Source: Ectobius pallidus
Lineage: Eukaryota; Arthropoda; Insecta; Blattodea; Ectobiidae
Length of the DNA: 64,000 nt
Direction: 5' to 3'
NCBI GenBank assembly: GCA_964059195.1
Contig: CAXKWD010000009.1
Location: 44,177,160 to 44,241,159 of the forward strand
In this document: one piece after another, positions 1 to 11,535 of the stretch
Numbering within the stretch: position 1 is the first letter of the stretch
Layout of the letters: the number at the start of each line of letters is the position of its first letter
Notes under the pieces: generated by a model
Told to the model about the DNA's origin: nothing
The model's input: the letters and a program-made list of their open reading frames with translations, nothing else
The model's database searches: none
Translations under genes and position numbers: made by a program

Positions 1-1639
1 ATTATTTTTATAGTAGTGAATTATGTTAATTCAAATGATAGTATTTTCTATTTTTGTCAAAGAACATAGATTTTGTGGAAAGACAATTGTTCTCACAGAA
101 TAGAAAAATAGTATTATTTATAATATGTTAAACTACTGTGCTGTAATTAACCAATAAACTATCAAGAAAATCGATTGATGTTTCATTAACTCGGAAACAC
201 GTATTACGTAAGTTCTAACCCCCTAAATTCCCGCTGCCCGCAATACTAATGCCCCTCTCTTCCCCCCTGTTCACTAATGCCCCCACTTCACATACTCCAC
301 GCAGAGGTATTACGCGAGCAGTCAGAGCAGAAAGCAGTGACGTCACAGAGCAACCTTCTGTCTTCCCCTGCTGTAGAGACTTGTAAGTGAGCAGTTCAAG
401 TAAGGCCAAGGGAACTTTCAGTACTTTATTCGTGGGTGATCAGTGCTAGCAAACTGACTTAACTGACTTAACAGACACGATATCGTGGCATTAAGACATC
501 ATCGAACTGAGGTTTCACCCTCTTTCCTACATCTCATGGTCATAGATACCACCAACCGCAAATGAAAATCTATAGCGTGGGATACCTGCCTCTGCCAATC
601 GTATCGTTGGACAACAGACCTCCGACCGACTATACTCAACCTAGATAAAGCTTGGGAGGTGGCTCTTATTTTTCGGGACTAAATTTGTTCACAGGTAGCA
701 TTTCATTCTGCCAGGGCACGGCGTCCACCTGTACTCGTCAAAGAAGAGTCCGAAGAAATCTGTAAACTAAGAAAACCCCAATAAGGCGATAATCAGATCC
801 AGTTAGCATGTATTTGCAACACTCACCATGTTTCAAGTATCATGTTTTCAGATGTCGATTCAAACAATCCTATAAGAATTCAGACACTACGATACGGGAT
901 CCACGGGCTATATTCAAATGCGTCAGGGCAACGGGGTTGGTATTCGATACAAGCGCACATTTTTCGGAGTATTGTGAGAACGCTAACAGCGAACTCTCCT
1001 TTGCTATCCTTAGCCCGCTTTAAATCTTAGTAGGCCTAGTAACTCGATCATCTCTTACTCCAAGCTCCTCTTTCAATCAAATTCCTGTTGATGATGTATA
1101 CTCTTTATGGCATACCTTTCTGTCATACTTCCGTCCGATTTCTAAGAAGAGTCAAGTAACAATGCGTTAATGCATATTATTGGATTAGGCAGTGTAGGAG
1201 CACCATGAACTCCAGGTTGCACGCACGAGCTGGTAAAAATATGAGATGACTCTGGCAAGCTGAGTACAACACACTAAATCGTTTTATCACGATTAATACG
1301 AGTAATCGAAGTCACTCAACACTATGTACTTTATACCGAGCTCGCGCATGCGCATTGGATATATGCCAGCATTTAACACCACATTTAACACGATTATCTA
1401 GAATTTCCACTTTCATACAAACGAGAAGACCCATCAGGACAATCTTCAGCATTTCAACGCCTTTTCGAAAAAGGACACTTGTTATAAAAACTTTTCCATT
1501 GAAATTATTTCAGCTTCCAGCTCTTTAAGTTACGTAAAAAAAAAATCTCGTGAACACCAAATAGGCTAATGTCTGCGCACAAATAGGTGCGGAAATATGT
1601 CTGTGTGTGTGTCTCTAGGTGTGTAGGACCTACCTGTTA
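1..1639. other. No gene seen; AT-rich DNA
   Basis: No recognisable gene. Two overlapping open frames of 62 and 71 codons at 808-1030 have no familiar motif and look like chance. A somewhat more GC-rich patch lies at about 230-400. Confidence 0.6.
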
Positions 1640-1754
1640 GCAACTTAGCTCCAGAACGGATAATCGTATGAAACTAAATTTTATATTTGGGTTAAATACC
1701 TGGTGAGACACGGAGATTGGTGATGACTTTCTCTTATTTTTAAGTGGGCTTTAC
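1640..1754 (-). repeat. R285 repeat fragment, left half
   Basis: The reverse complement resembles the R285 units at 51890-52390 and 55610-56090: the same order of CGTATGAAA, TATTTGGGT, a ...GGCGAC-like segment, CTTATTTTTAAG and CTTTACATGA. It stops at CTTTACATGA, where the unrelated 1755-2275 repeat begins. The rest of the unit resumes at about 2276, so the copy looks split by an insertion. Confidence 0.6.
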
Positions 1755-2275
1755 ATGACTATCCCACTCATACGCCGCGTGTTTGATATTGACCAATAAC
1801 GTTTAGCAATTCCTCGGATATTGACCAATCACGGCCGTTTATCTTGCAATATTCTTGTAGGAATCGCGAGGATGGCATTTTATCGCGGTAAAATGTGCTG
1901 CTCGTTACCGGAGACACTAAGCGGCATGAAATCAGATTATTTTATACAACATAACTTGTTTGGAAATTGAAATGATAGAAATGTACATATATTAAGAACA
2001 CAATTTCGATTCGGTGCAAGCCAGTAAATGTGCTTTTATTCTGTTCTGCTGATAGCTTACCTGAATGAAGTTAACTATGCACCATTGGTAGCACTGATTA
2101 TAGCAGGGTAGCTCGACTCGATACATGGATGGTTGATTCACAGTTTCCGCGAGCTCACAACTATTAGTTTTGTTTTTGCACAACAAAGCACGAAAGTAAT
2201 TATTATGTATATAATCCGTAACATTTTATTCATGGAATAGTCTTAATGAATCAAACTCTCGTGGGATTAGCAATG
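1755..2275 (-). repeat. Unclassified ~520-bp interspersed repeat, copy A
   Basis: On the minus strand this aligns by eye with 62185-62728 over almost its whole length. Shared landmarks in order are TTAAGACTATTCCATGAATA, AAAAGCAC, GCTTGCACCGAATCGAAATT, AAACAAGTTATGT, ATATCCGAGGAATTG, CCAATA and TTGATA..CAAACA. It sits inside an R285 unit, so it behaves like a mobile insertion. No coding frame or clear terminal repeats are visible. The other copy carries TATAAAAGC, so a solo LTR or a promoter-bearing element is possible. Confidence 0.6.
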
Positions 2276-2490
2276 GTTAAATTTCGTTTTTCGCGATTTT
2301 CTCGAAAATGTCTCTGACTCGTTCTTTCCAGTAACGGAAGATCGTATGAAAACATTTTTTTAAAATTTGTATTAGGTACCGTACCTTTTGGGGATGTGAC
2401 ACTAAGATTAGCGACGACTTTCTCTTATTTTTAAGGAAACTTTACATAAAGCAAATTTCGTTTGTTGCGATTTTCTCGAAAGCAGCTCTT
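2276..2490 (-). repeat. R285 repeat fragment, right half plus a second partial unit
   Basis: Contains two occurrences of the CGATTTTCTCGAAA landmark (near 2297 and 2471) and one CGTATGAAA...CTTATTTTTAAGG...CTTTACAT segment. This is the order of the tandem R285 units at 52 kb and 56 kb read in reverse. It continues the unit interrupted at 1754. Confidence 0.55.
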
Positions 2491-3439
2491 ACAATTATGT
2501 TTAAATTGTATTCATGGGGTGCTTATACTAAGCGCTAATACTTTTATTTGAAATATATTTTTCGAAAAAATTATCTTCAGCCTCCCACTCTGAATACGCG
2601 CTCTTTGCAATATTGCCTCTTCTTCTGTATCAGAATGTGAGATGAGAAAAATGTAGTGGCAATGCTTAAATTAAAGAAAGTTAGAAGAGTGCATTAACCA
2701 GATTTTATTTGGGTTATGTATCTTCGGAGAAGCGATGTGATGAGGTAACCACATTCTCTTCAATTTATAACCGATTTACATCAAAATAATGTAACAAAAT
2801 GTAAAGAGGTTAACTTTAATTTGGGAAGAGGAAGTTATGTAATATTCACATAAAATTTTTAAAAATATATAAAACACGCAACAGAGTAAAATTCACTGTT
2901 ACCAAAGTAGAAGTGTAATAACCACTCTATATTTTCAAAGCACTTATTTCTCTTTAGACACTTTATAAAAATATAAACTACACCATTTTTTACTTTATGA
3001 ACTCATAATAACAAGAAAACTATGATTTGAAAATTGATCATAAAATATGTACATAAGAAAATAACAGACCAAAATAGCAGTGATCTGAAAATTATCTGAA
3101 AACGTTATACATCTGCGTCATAAAGCATATAAGAAAATAGCGGAGGGAAAAAATACAAGTTTCATTAAAGTAGTCTTGTGTGTAGATTTGTTGAATTTCC
3201 ATGGTAGTCTACTTATGATTAACCTAATATATTTTAGTTTGCTGAAATCTTAGTAAACAAGCTGGCAATTATTTAGTTATGTGTGATTTTATGACAAAAA
3301 ATACTAATATTCTAAATAGTCAGATTTTTAATTTACTTAAATGCATTCAAAACTAAAAATTTGTTTTAAAAATTTACTTATATTTCATGGAGGAAATTCA
3401 TGTAATATGTTCTGTACCATTTATTAGGTGCTAGTATGG
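2491..3439. other. No gene seen; AT-rich DNA
   Basis: No open frame or strong repeat. Short patches near 2580-2760 faintly recall Helitron and R285 text, but too weakly to assign. Confidence 0.5.
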
Positions 3440-3660
3440 TACTTTATGAGATTGTGTGGGGACGGGAAATTGTCTGTCCGTCTGTCCGTCCGTCCGTGCG
3501 TCCGTCTGTCCGTGTGTCTGTACGCACGATAACTAAAATACGTTTTATCGGATTTTAATGAAACTTCGTATACGCATTTATAACGTCCATGGCAAGAACC
3601 CTATTTATTTTGGGCCAATTCGGTTGAACGGTACCACAGTAACAACTAATTAAAAGTCAC
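3440..3660 (+). repeat. Interspersed repeat with a GTCTGTCC-rich core
   Basis: A tract of GTCTGTCCGTCC-like units (about 3472-3520) is followed by AAACTTCGTATACGCATTTA and a GGGCCAATTCGGTT segment. The same text occurs inverted at 41880-42060, with a GGACAGACAGAC tract and TGTATACGAAGTTTCTTGAT. Two copies in opposite orientation indicate a dispersed element whose simple tract is part of it. Confidence 0.6.
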
Positions 3661-3944
3661 ATGTTTTTTTTTTTAAATCATGTCTTACTACAATGCCTCA
3701 TTTTTAATCATTGAGGGCTTTGTCTGCAATGCACTCACATATTTGTTAACTTCATTGATCTAGTTGAAATTGAGTACTACATGAATACTGTTGTATACGG
3801 AAGGTACATTACTGTGAAATAATTAGCGGAATTCTTTGCCACTGAATTTTGTGAAATGTTGACATATTTTAAGAATTTCAAGTTACAATACATTTAGCTT
3901 TGACAAATACGACTATTCCTTTACATACGGTTATCAAATTTGAC

Positions 3945-4040
3945 CGTTAAACTGAACCAGATTGCCGAAATGGTAACGTCTTTGACTCGTATTTTGGAGG
4001 TCCATGGTTCAAATCCCGGAGCTGGCCAATTTGACATTTT
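3945..4040 (+). repeat. tRNA-derived SINE head fragment
   Basis: A tRNA-like block has a weak A box (CCGAAATGGTAACG) and a good B box (GGTTCAAATCCC), followed by GGAGCTGGCCAATTTGACAT. A shorter relative lies at 61868-61945 (GGCCGAGACGGTAACGTC, GGCTAGCCAATTTTAAC). The start is too decayed for a functional tRNA. The Helitron at 4065 begins just downstream. Confidence 0.55.
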
Positions 4041-4064
4041 TTTAAATTTGTATTTTATTTTATA

Positions 4065-5047
4065 CTAGCTGAAAAGGCCCGGCGTCGCCCGGGCTTTGTA
4101 TTTTTTAATTTGAAATTAATTTATGGAGGACTTTCGATTTTGAAACTCTAGGTCCTTATATAATATGTATGTAGAACTTGAAATGAAGAAAAAGATTTAT
4201 CACACTCAAACTATTCCATCAGAAAACGCTAGATATAGCATTTTATGGCTCATAGAGGATGTCGAATGCTGCATTCCGTTGCTTCTACACATCATGCCTG
4301 GGTGGGGTTGAAATAAGAAGAAACATAAATTTCATAAAATTGTATTTGGCTTGACGGAAAATTTTATTTCTCATTCTCATCTTACAACCGTTTAGGGACT
4401 GAAATAAAAGAGAAATGCAGTATCACTTTCATACTTTCCTCCCCTAAAACCCGGGTCATAATAAACTGCGAGCATAGGACTCAAAATGTGCCATCCCATG
4501 CTTAGGGCCTATGATAAATCTCAACTAATACAAAGCCTATGGATAACGTATCAGCGGAAAGGATTATTTACAGACTTCTGATATAGCATACTCACACACT
4601 TAAGTTGTCCCTGCAGTACGACCTCTTATTCTACATCAAAATGTAAAGTGAGTAAATATTTCTTATGTCGAGGGTAGAGAAAGTTATGTGACTACATCAC
4701 ACTGTGCTTTATTTTCGTGGATTTCATTTTCAGTAATTATTTTCGCCAATATATTACATCGATGGAATCATAAATCGTTAAAGTCTGCCAAGGCCCTATG
4801 TAATCACAGTAAACAATTCACTGTTGCCATGTGAACTGAACAACATTATTTTTTTCAGTAGAATATTCACAGAAATTATATAATTTTCAAGGGAAGGACT
4901 GATTTGTTTCAATTTTAATGTTGACCGCTATACTTTCCGGACTTAACTGGGTATGTGTGCAAAATTCCGTGTAAATTGGTAAAGAAATGTAGATTTGTAT
5001 AAGGAACAAACATACCCACAAACACACATTCGACTTTATATATTAGA
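4065..5047 (-). mobile_element. Non-autonomous Helitron, complete copy 1
   Basis: Both Helitron termini are visible on the minus strand. The 5' end reads TCTAATATATAAAG preceded by host A. The 3' end has the hairpin GCCCGGGCGACGCCGGGC, a short spacer and CTAG followed by host T. Insertion between A and T without duplication, 5'-TC, a subterminal hairpin and 3'-CTRR are the known hallmarks of the superfamily. The 983-bp body aligns with 49004-50012 and most of 58137-59489. No Rep/helicase frame is present, so it would need a helper in trans. Confidence 0.85.
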
Positions 5048-6747
5048 TGAGTGTGGGATTGTCAATATATCACAAATCTGTAGTTCTGCTGGTGCTGGAC
5101 AATTTTAGTCTGATTTTTAAAAAAACTTATTTTCTGCATATCATAATTGCAATTATAATTGATTCAACTAAAGCATTCTGGCACTTTGTTATATCAGTTT
5201 ACCTGATTTTATTTATTTCTCAAAGGTGCCACTCTCATAACATGCTGTGGCTAGTGCAAAATTATTTCACTCTCTTCCCCGGCTTTGTAGAATATCTCTG
5301 CAGTGCTAGTATAGCAGTCGTTACTCACCAGATTAATGTCGTTGAATAAGATATACGATCTGTTGACGACTATGCAGATCTATTTACTTCATGAAGAAAG
5401 GTATGCTGAAAATAAAAGTGTCCTAATGTAATTAATGTAAGACACAAACTGGAAAGCAGAATTAATAGGGAGGAGACATGCGTAGGACTCTTAATTCGGT
5501 ACAAGCTTGCAACATGTCAAATAAAACTAAACAACTGGTTTACACCTTGTCCGGCCTCCCTCTTGTTATCTTGCGAATCAAAACAATTTTACAAGACATG
5601 TCCCTCGTGCTAGAAAAATAAACAACAATCTTCTTACTTCCATGCCTTGTTAAAAAAAATGCAACTAATTAGTACAGAATTCGCAATCGCTGTACTCTGT
5701 GTTACGACTATTGTCATATTTTATCTTTAGGAATTATTGTAGACCTGTGGCGTTTGTTGCAATACAATATCGTTAAGTGGAACCATATCTGAACCAGCTT
5801 TGTGCAAGTGCACACTTCTGTAAATAACGATAAAGGGCATCCGTGCAAAAATTTTAAAAATATTTTGGATGCCATTTGTAGTTAAAATTATTTATTACAG
5901 ATTAGTCTGTCGAGAGTGTACCTGTTTTTGACTAATACTCGTATTTAAATGACTTCTCTTTGTGTGTATTCTTGTAGAAATCGGAATAATACCTGTGTAT
6001 CACGTTTTAATGCGAACTTCTTCCGTTAGTTGAGCTAATGTCAGTATATCATTAAATTTAATTGCTGAGGTAAATTACACTGCGTTTCTAAACCTCTGGA
6101 TATTTGTTTTGTTTCAATTAACTTCTCCGCAAGAAAAAAATTACAGTTTACTGTAGAAACAGTGAAATGAACTCATATGTGTACATGTAATTAAAATTCT
6201 TGCAATAAAAGTGGATTTTACTGAATAGGTGGATATACCCTTGAGGCTTTAAAAACCACACGTTGTAACTAATTTATTTCAACTCAGCATGAATAAAAAA
6301 CATTGAAGTCGTTGTTATCGTGCGCGAATACAAGCTTGTATTCGTATGGAAATGAAAAAAATGAAAAAGAAAAAAAAAAGAAAAAAAAAGAAAAAAAAAG
6401 AATGAGCAGGTAGGATTTTCCATCTTCTCCATGTTTTTACGGATGATCTTTTCTTTTCGAAACAGTTTCAAGTCCTCTAAGAGAATTATTTTACACTTAG
6501 TTAAACCTTTGTGTAAATCAAATATCATTCAGCAACTTCGGACATTTTGGGATATATGAGCGCTAACAGAGCCCAGTTTGAAGCTCATCTGGGTATTTTC
6601 TAGACTCTTATCAACCTACTGAATCCTGTTCCCCATTCGCAACTATCTGTTTCATCGAAACCTTTCTGGGCATGGAAAGAATGCGAGGAAAAGAATACCA
6701 ATATATAGTAGTAGAATATTGAAGTTAAGCGTTTGGAAAGTGTCTCC

Positions 6748-6750
<3 letters not shown>
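5048..6750. other. No gene seen; one unrecognised 100-codon frame
   Basis: An open frame at 5047-5349 (+) would encode a hydrophobic 100-residue peptide, but it starts at the Helitron edge and has no known motif; I treat it as chance. A purine tract rich in GAAAAAAAAA lies at about 6354-6402. Confidence 0.55.

Positions 6751-6799
<49 letters not shown>
6751..6799 (+). repeat. (AAT)n microsatellite
   Basis: About 16 uninterrupted AAT units. It lies just outside the 13-bp target duplication of the adjacent SINE, so it is not that SINE's tail. Confidence 0.95.
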
Positions 6800-6817
6800 G
6801 AAACCTAATAGGAATAT

Positions 6818-7180
6818 CTCTGTCTGGTATCTGGTACCCTATGATCCCCAGGTGGGGCGAAGGGGCCTCCAATTGAGGTTTCATTACCTATACTAATTTC
6901 GATATGCTTATTTTCCGAGAGAGGGTAGAGGGACAGGTGGTAAGCCCATCGCCTCGCAACCCCCCTCTGGAAACTAAGTATTTCTTGGACGTGAAAGGGC
7001 CGAGAAATTTTGTCCAGAGGCTCTAATTTAGGCTTGGAGTTCTTTTACGTGCCGTAAATCTACGACACGGGACCCCCAGCTTAAAGTCCCTCCCGGAGGA
7101 CTCCGTGCCCAGGATTTTTACGTCCTGAAAAATCCATCGACCGCGGCCGGGTTTGATCCCGCGCCCTGCGGATCTAGAGG
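6818..7180 (-). mobile_element. tRNA-derived SINE, 5'-truncated, with 13-bp target duplication
   Basis: The insertion is bounded by perfect direct repeats CTAATAGGAATAT at 6805-6817 and 7181-7193. Read on the minus strand it begins inside a tRNA-like head (B box region GGGATCAAACCC), then runs through a conserved body (GGCACGTAAAAGAACTCC, AGCCTAAATTA) to a 3' end in ..CAGACAGAG. The full-length relative is at 34116-34538; comparison shows roughly the first 40 bases of the head are missing. Duplication length and 5' truncation fit LINE-driven reverse transcription. Confidence 0.88.
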
Positions 7181-7193
7181 CTAATAGGAATAT

Positions 7194-7691
7194 AATAATG
7201 GTAATAATAATTATGTATTTAGTAGTTAATAATAATATTTATGATTATTATAATGTCGGTCTTAGTAATTGAATAGCTATGAAGTTAAAATAGTATTTTA
7301 TTCCCCTTCAATTTCTTTATATCTTTCTCTTATTTGTTTATTAGACTTTAGTTAAATATAGGTATTTATTATACTCAAAACTAATCACTGAACATGTTTA
7401 TAACTTCAGAAGTCAAAGTTTGCTCCATCAGACACCTTCTTCAGACTTCCATGGGCCCTTCTGCCCTTGTATTTCTCGGGGCCTCTTAAAGGGTTTTGAA
7501 AGTTTTTCCTACAACAGTTTCGGACCTTTTCCATTTGGTCTACCCTTTGCAGGTATCATTTCGTGAAAGTCAATCCCCACATTATTCTCCCCAAAATATA
7601 GAGAAAAGCATAGTTTTCAAGAACTCCACCACAGTAATAAATATGCTGCCCTTGAGACGGATTTCCCATGCTGTCTTTTACTTTTTTTTTC
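7194..7691. other. No gene seen; AT-rich flank of the LINE
   Basis: Short AAT runs near 7195-7250 and no recognisable coding. An open frame starting at 7496 (+) runs into the oligo(T)/3' UTR of the LINE and is an artefact. Confidence 0.5.
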
Positions 7692-7755
7692 AGGTTTTTT
7701 TTTATTTATTTAAAATTTGTTTATACAAATATTTATACAAAACAAAACAAGACCA

Positions 7756-7783
7756 CCCGAATGAGCAAGCGCTCGTGCTCGGG
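7756..7783 (-). other. 3' UTR stem-loop of the LINE family (copy 1)
   Basis: A 28-base segment with outer pairing CCCGA/TCGGG and inner pairing GAGC/GCTC around a short loop. Matching structures lie at 13622-13650 and 27777-27805, in each case 50-130 bases from the element's A-rich 3' end. In some non-LTR elements such 3' structures are the RT recognition site; that role is inferred here. Confidence 0.65.
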
Positions 7784-7999
7784 CACAGTTCAGCCATTTA
7801 CATTGCAAAATACAAATTACAAAATACATAAAGAAAATATAATTAAATCAAAACCTAAAAAATAATAATAATAAAGAAAGAACAGAAAAGTAAAAAGAAA
7901 AAAGGAAAAGTAGTAAGAACAAAAATTGAAACCCTGAGTTATTACAAATAAAATCGTTCCTTAATTGTCTACTAAGTACAGAGTGAAGTAACTTTTGAT

Positions 8000-8615
8000 C
8001 TATCAAATAAGATTTTTGATAAACTTATTGAATTTTTTGTTGTTCATATGTACTATTTCTGGATGTGACCTAATTATAGAGTTATAGAGTCTTGGACCAT
8101 AATAAATGCTATGTTTAGAGCCAGAAGAGGTGAAGTATTTTGGTTCTATTAAAGGCAATGTTTTATTTCTTCTAGTATTGTAGTTATGAGGATCCGATAC
8201 ATGTACGTTGCGGTATTTTTGAAAGTATTTTAAAAGTGTGAGCTTATAGTTCTACAGTCATCACATTAAATTCAGGAAATATCAATTCTGTTGGATATTC
8301 TATAGGCTTTTTTAAACAAATTTTTATAATTCTCTTCTGTATTAGAATCAAAGGAGTCAATACAGATGTGGCACTTCCCCCCCAGCCAATGATACCATAT
8401 TGGAGGACAGATTGTATTAGAGCTAAGTAGACTGTTCTTAAGACTTCAGTCGGTAAATATTGTTTTAGACAGACAAATTTGTATAATGTTTTTCTTAATC
8501 TGGTACATAAATATGTGATGTGTTTGTCGAATTTCAGATGACGATCTATAATAATACCAGGGTATTTGACCTGATTTGTCTCCTTCACAGCCTGGCAGGT
8601 TCATGAATCAGATTC
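8000..8615 (-). pseudogene. RT C-terminal domain of LINE copy 1
   Basis: A 114-codon frame at 8244-8588 encodes the region after the palm: a KY(P)GIIIDRHLKFDKHI segment (usually KYLGI..D..L.W..HI), LRKTLYKF, LRTVYLALIQSVLQYG and WGG, the usual order of thumb-side motifs in LINE RTs. Downstream, in another frame, lies YGPRLYNSI, the C-terminal PRLYN/PKLWN-type motif. A frameshift near 8610 and a stop separate it from the RT core. It has no function as it stands. Confidence 0.8.
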
Positions 8616-8715
8616 ACAGTTGATCCATTTTTAATTGTGGAGTACCAGCAGTTGTTAATGAGAATGGAACACAGTTTGTTTTATCTATATTTAATACTAA
8701 CCTATTGCAGTCAAG

Positions 8716-9365
8716 TCAACTTTTAACTACTCTTAATCCCTTATTAGCCCATTTGTAAGTATCCTGCCAAGTTGGAGCGGAAAATAGCAATACGGTATCA
8801 TCGGCATAAGAGTAAAGACGACCATGGAAATTATTTAAGTCCAAATGCAGCAACTCATTTATGTAAATAATGAAAGGAATTGGACCCAAAATTGTTCCTT
8901 GTGGCACACCAGTATCCACATCTCTGATATCACTAAACTGATCCTTAATTTTGGTTATTTGCGTTCTATTTTGTAAATAAGACCGAAATAAATTTAGTGC
9001 AGTACCTCTTACTCCACTTTGCTCTAATTTTTCTATAAGTATCTTGTGGTTTACAGTGTCAAAAGCCTTTTGCAATCCAAAAAAATACCTAGACTTTTAT
9101 TTCCCGCATCTAATTCTTCGATAACGTTTCCTGTAACATTAATTATGGCATCATCTGTGCTCAAGTTATTTCGAAAACCGAATTGATTTGAATTTAATAT
9201 ATTATTTTTATTTAAGAAGTCCACCAGTCTATTTTTTATACATTTTTCTAACAGTTTCGATAGGCTAGGGAGTAAGGATATAGGTCTATAGTTATTTAAA
9301 CTATGCTTTTCTCCGGATTTGTATATAGGTACTACGACAGCTTTTTTAAGATCATCTGGGAAAGT
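8716..9365 (-). pseudogene. Reverse transcriptase core of LINE copy 1
   Basis: Known RT blocks appear in order on the minus strand: PISLLPSLSKLLEKC, NQFGFR..LSTDDAI, then after a one-base frameshift near 9073 KAFDTVNHKIL (catalytic Asp of motif A), GVPQGTILGP (motif B), and YADDTVLLFS (catalytic YADD, motif C). The enzyme would copy the element's RNA at a nicked chromosomal target. The open part at 8716-9075 is 119 codons. Catalytic residues are intact but the frame is broken both upstream and downstream, so this is a pseudogene. Confidence 0.9.
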
Positions 9366-10437
9366 TCATTGTGATAAGCAAAGATTAAAAATATGTGCGA
9401 GGGGCTTCGATATGTATTTAGAAATTGTTTTCAAGGTGTTGTTTGTTATTCCGTCCGTACTAGGGGCAACGTTATTTTTTAGTGAGATTATCATTTTATT
9501 GATTTCATCTTGGGTTACAGGGAGAAGAAACATTGACGAAAGCTGAGCAGGTTGTGGTATACATTTTTTATATTCAGGGATACTGTTTGGTGCTAACTTA
9601 ATATTCGAAGTGATTCTTTTTCCTATTTTCGAAAAAAAGGAGTTAAATTCATTTGCAATTTGGTCACTTTGCTTAATTTTTTGTCCTTTTTCATTTATGA
9701 TTTCTAAGATTGGGATTTTATTATTTGAATTAGTATCAGTAGCTTCATTGACAGTGGACCAGAATTTTCTAGCGTTATTTTTATGTATTTCAAATTTATT
9801 TTTGTAATAAATAACTTTCATGGCTCGTATAGCTTTTGTTAATATATTTCTGTATCTCTTGTAGTATAATATTAGATTTTCGTTTGTAGGGTTTCTCCTA
9901 ACTTTATTTGCCAAATTGTCCCTTATCCGAATAGACAAAATTATTCCTCTCGTGATCCATGGCTTGATTTTCTTTAGTTTGCAAGGAACTTTTTTATTGT
10001 CAGTATATGAGCATTTGTTTAGATAATTTTGCAGCAAATCATGGAATATTCGAAAACTATTGTTAGCAATATTACAGTCCAATACATTTACCCATGTTTC
10101 TTTTTCTAATTCATAGATTAATTTGTTATAATTTACATGCTTTTGCGTATATATATCAGATTCACCATTTTGTTTGGAAGAACTTACATTTATGCCGGTA
10201 GGTGAATAATTAATTTGGAACAAGGCGAAAATTGCATAATGATCAGTAATTGAGCTTTTATAAATTCCGGGTTGAAAACTACCATTACATTCATCTTTGT
10301 AAAATATGTGATCTAGACAAGAATTAGATGCAGGTCTAGTAATGGAATTTAAATACTTTTCGAAACCATATTCGAAACCAAACTTAGTTGTTTCTTCTCT
10401 TTTCTGCCAGATAGTAGAAAGTGACCTTTTTTAGTCA
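9366..10437 (-). pseudogene. Endonuclease C-terminus and linker of LINE copy 1
   Basis: A frame of about 285 codons at 9366-10223 extends further upstream without a host-like start. It opens in the C-terminal part of an exonuclease/endonuclease/phosphatase domain: FEYGFEKYLNSITRPASNS, CLDHIF and TDHYAIFALF. The last carries the DH pair of the EEP SDH motif. A basic linker follows (KPWITRGIILSIRIRD, YKRYRNILTKAIR, FWSTVNEATD), which usually precedes the RT. The N-terminal catalytic half is absent because the copy is 5'-truncated near 10437. Confidence 0.85.
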
Positions 10438-11112
10438 GTACTAAGATTTTACGTTTCGGTCAACCAAATCTGTATTAACATTCTTGAGTGCTTAGCTTGA
10501 ATTATCTGCTCTTTGATTAGCAACGACTTTGAATTTCTTTTGGGACAACATGGCTTACCGAAATGGAGAATCGATGTCAATTATTCGATTCGCCTAGACC
10601 TCTGAATATTCACCTTTCGAGTGCTATTGAAAGGGCATCGGCTTGTTTCACTTAAGCCTTGCCTGTTAACCCGAGAGACCATAAAACAAGACAGTTTACA
10701 GTGTGCGATTATTTTTCCTACGTTAATGTTATTTGGTGTCTGGCCTTCGTGAACGTCTGTGCGAATACCACCTAAATGCCACATAAATTTAAGAGAAATA
10801 ATAGAATTCTGCACTATGAGCCGACGGATAAGAGCCTTCATTCCTAATGGCATGGACGAAGTCTTATAATAAACACGGGTTCCTTTTTATATTTTTTGCT
10901 GTGTTTTAATGAGTAAGTAGATCTTTGCCAAATACCGCCGCCAGTAGCGAAAAATGATTAATAAATACTGAGAGCCATAAAATAAATAGCACATTCCCGT
11001 CTGAGGGGCGTTCAGACATGCTTGCTTGTCTTGTCAGATCACACATTTCTAGAATATACGTTACCTATCACTTCATATTTAATCAGCGTAGATAGGCTTT
11101 GAACTCTTTGAC
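10438..11112. other. No gene seen
   Basis: A 90-codon minus frame at 10581-10853 has no recognisable motif. Nothing else is supported. Confidence 0.5.
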
Positions 11113-11149
11113 ACTCGTTTCCCCGATAACATTATAGGAGAAAAATTCC

Positions 11150-11221
11150 TCCGACACTGGGACTTGAACCCAGGACCTTTGGCTATTCGCGCCAATGCTC
11201 TACCAACTGAGCTAAGCCGGA
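11150..11221 (-). tRNA. tRNA-like unit 1 (nominal GAA anticodon)
   Basis: A 72-base cloverleaf: acceptor TCCGGCT pairs with TGTCGGA except the innermost pair, which is T-T. D arm GCTC/GAGC, anticodon stem TTGGC/GCCAA, loop GCGAATA, T arm CTGGG/CCCAG with loop TTCAAGT. Internal promoter boxes TAGCTCAGTTGG and GGTTCAAGTCC are canonical. The loop gives anticodon GAA (Phe) but has C rather than U at 33 and T at 37, so decoding is doubtful; a tRNA-like SINE head is the alternative. A TTTTT run four bases downstream can stop Pol III. Confidence 0.6.
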
Positions 11222-11463
11222 GTTCAATTCACAGCGCCAGATGGAACTTCTCTCCTACGACTAATTGCCCTAATGGTCTACCTCACAGACAGACAAGTTA
11301 TGTCATATGCAGTACTGTGAGGCACACTAATTAGTGATTTTTGTGACCGGGCTCCCACTGTTATTGTACAGTTAACATACAAGATAGATATGTAAGCTTT
11401 CATGAACCACAGATTATTGTCTCTGTTGGACATTACATGATAACATTATAGGGGAAAAATTCC

Positions 11464-11535
11464 TCCGACACTGGGACTTGAACCCAGGACCTTTGGCTAT
11501 TCGCGCCAATGCTCTACCAACTGAGCTAAGCCGGA
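11464..11535 (-). tRNA. tRNA-like unit 2
   Basis: Same 72 bases as unit 1. Its leader differs by one base (the neighbouring plus-strand text reads TTCAATCC rather than TTCAATTC), and the downstream flank has GGGG in place of GGAG. The Pol III boxes and terminator are kept. Confidence 0.6.

Larger units (their letters stand above)
7692..10437 (-). mobile_element. Non-LTR retrotransposon (EEP endonuclease + RT), 5'-truncated copy 1
   Basis: Minus-strand order is the endonuclease C-terminus, linker, reverse transcriptase, C-terminal domain, 3' UTR with a stem-loop at 7756-7783, then an A-rich end (plus-strand oligo(T) at about 7692-7705). The start at about 10437 is inside the endonuclease, a typical 5' truncation. 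At least two frameshifts make it inactive. RT motif style and the A-rich tail suggest a Jockey/CR1-type element, but I cannot place the clade by eye. Related copies lie at 13570-13905 and 27660-29165, all in the same orientation. Confidence 0.9.

Noticed and set aside
3470..3525. CRISPR-like array from repeated GTCCGTCTGTCC units
   Set aside because: It is a simple-sequence tract with no spacers, in eukaryotic DNA, and its relative at 41990-42035 is the same tract inverted.
6751..6799. (AAT)n as the tail of the neighbouring SINE
   Set aside because: The 13-bp target duplication lies between the microsatellite and the SINE, so the microsatellite predates or is independent of it.
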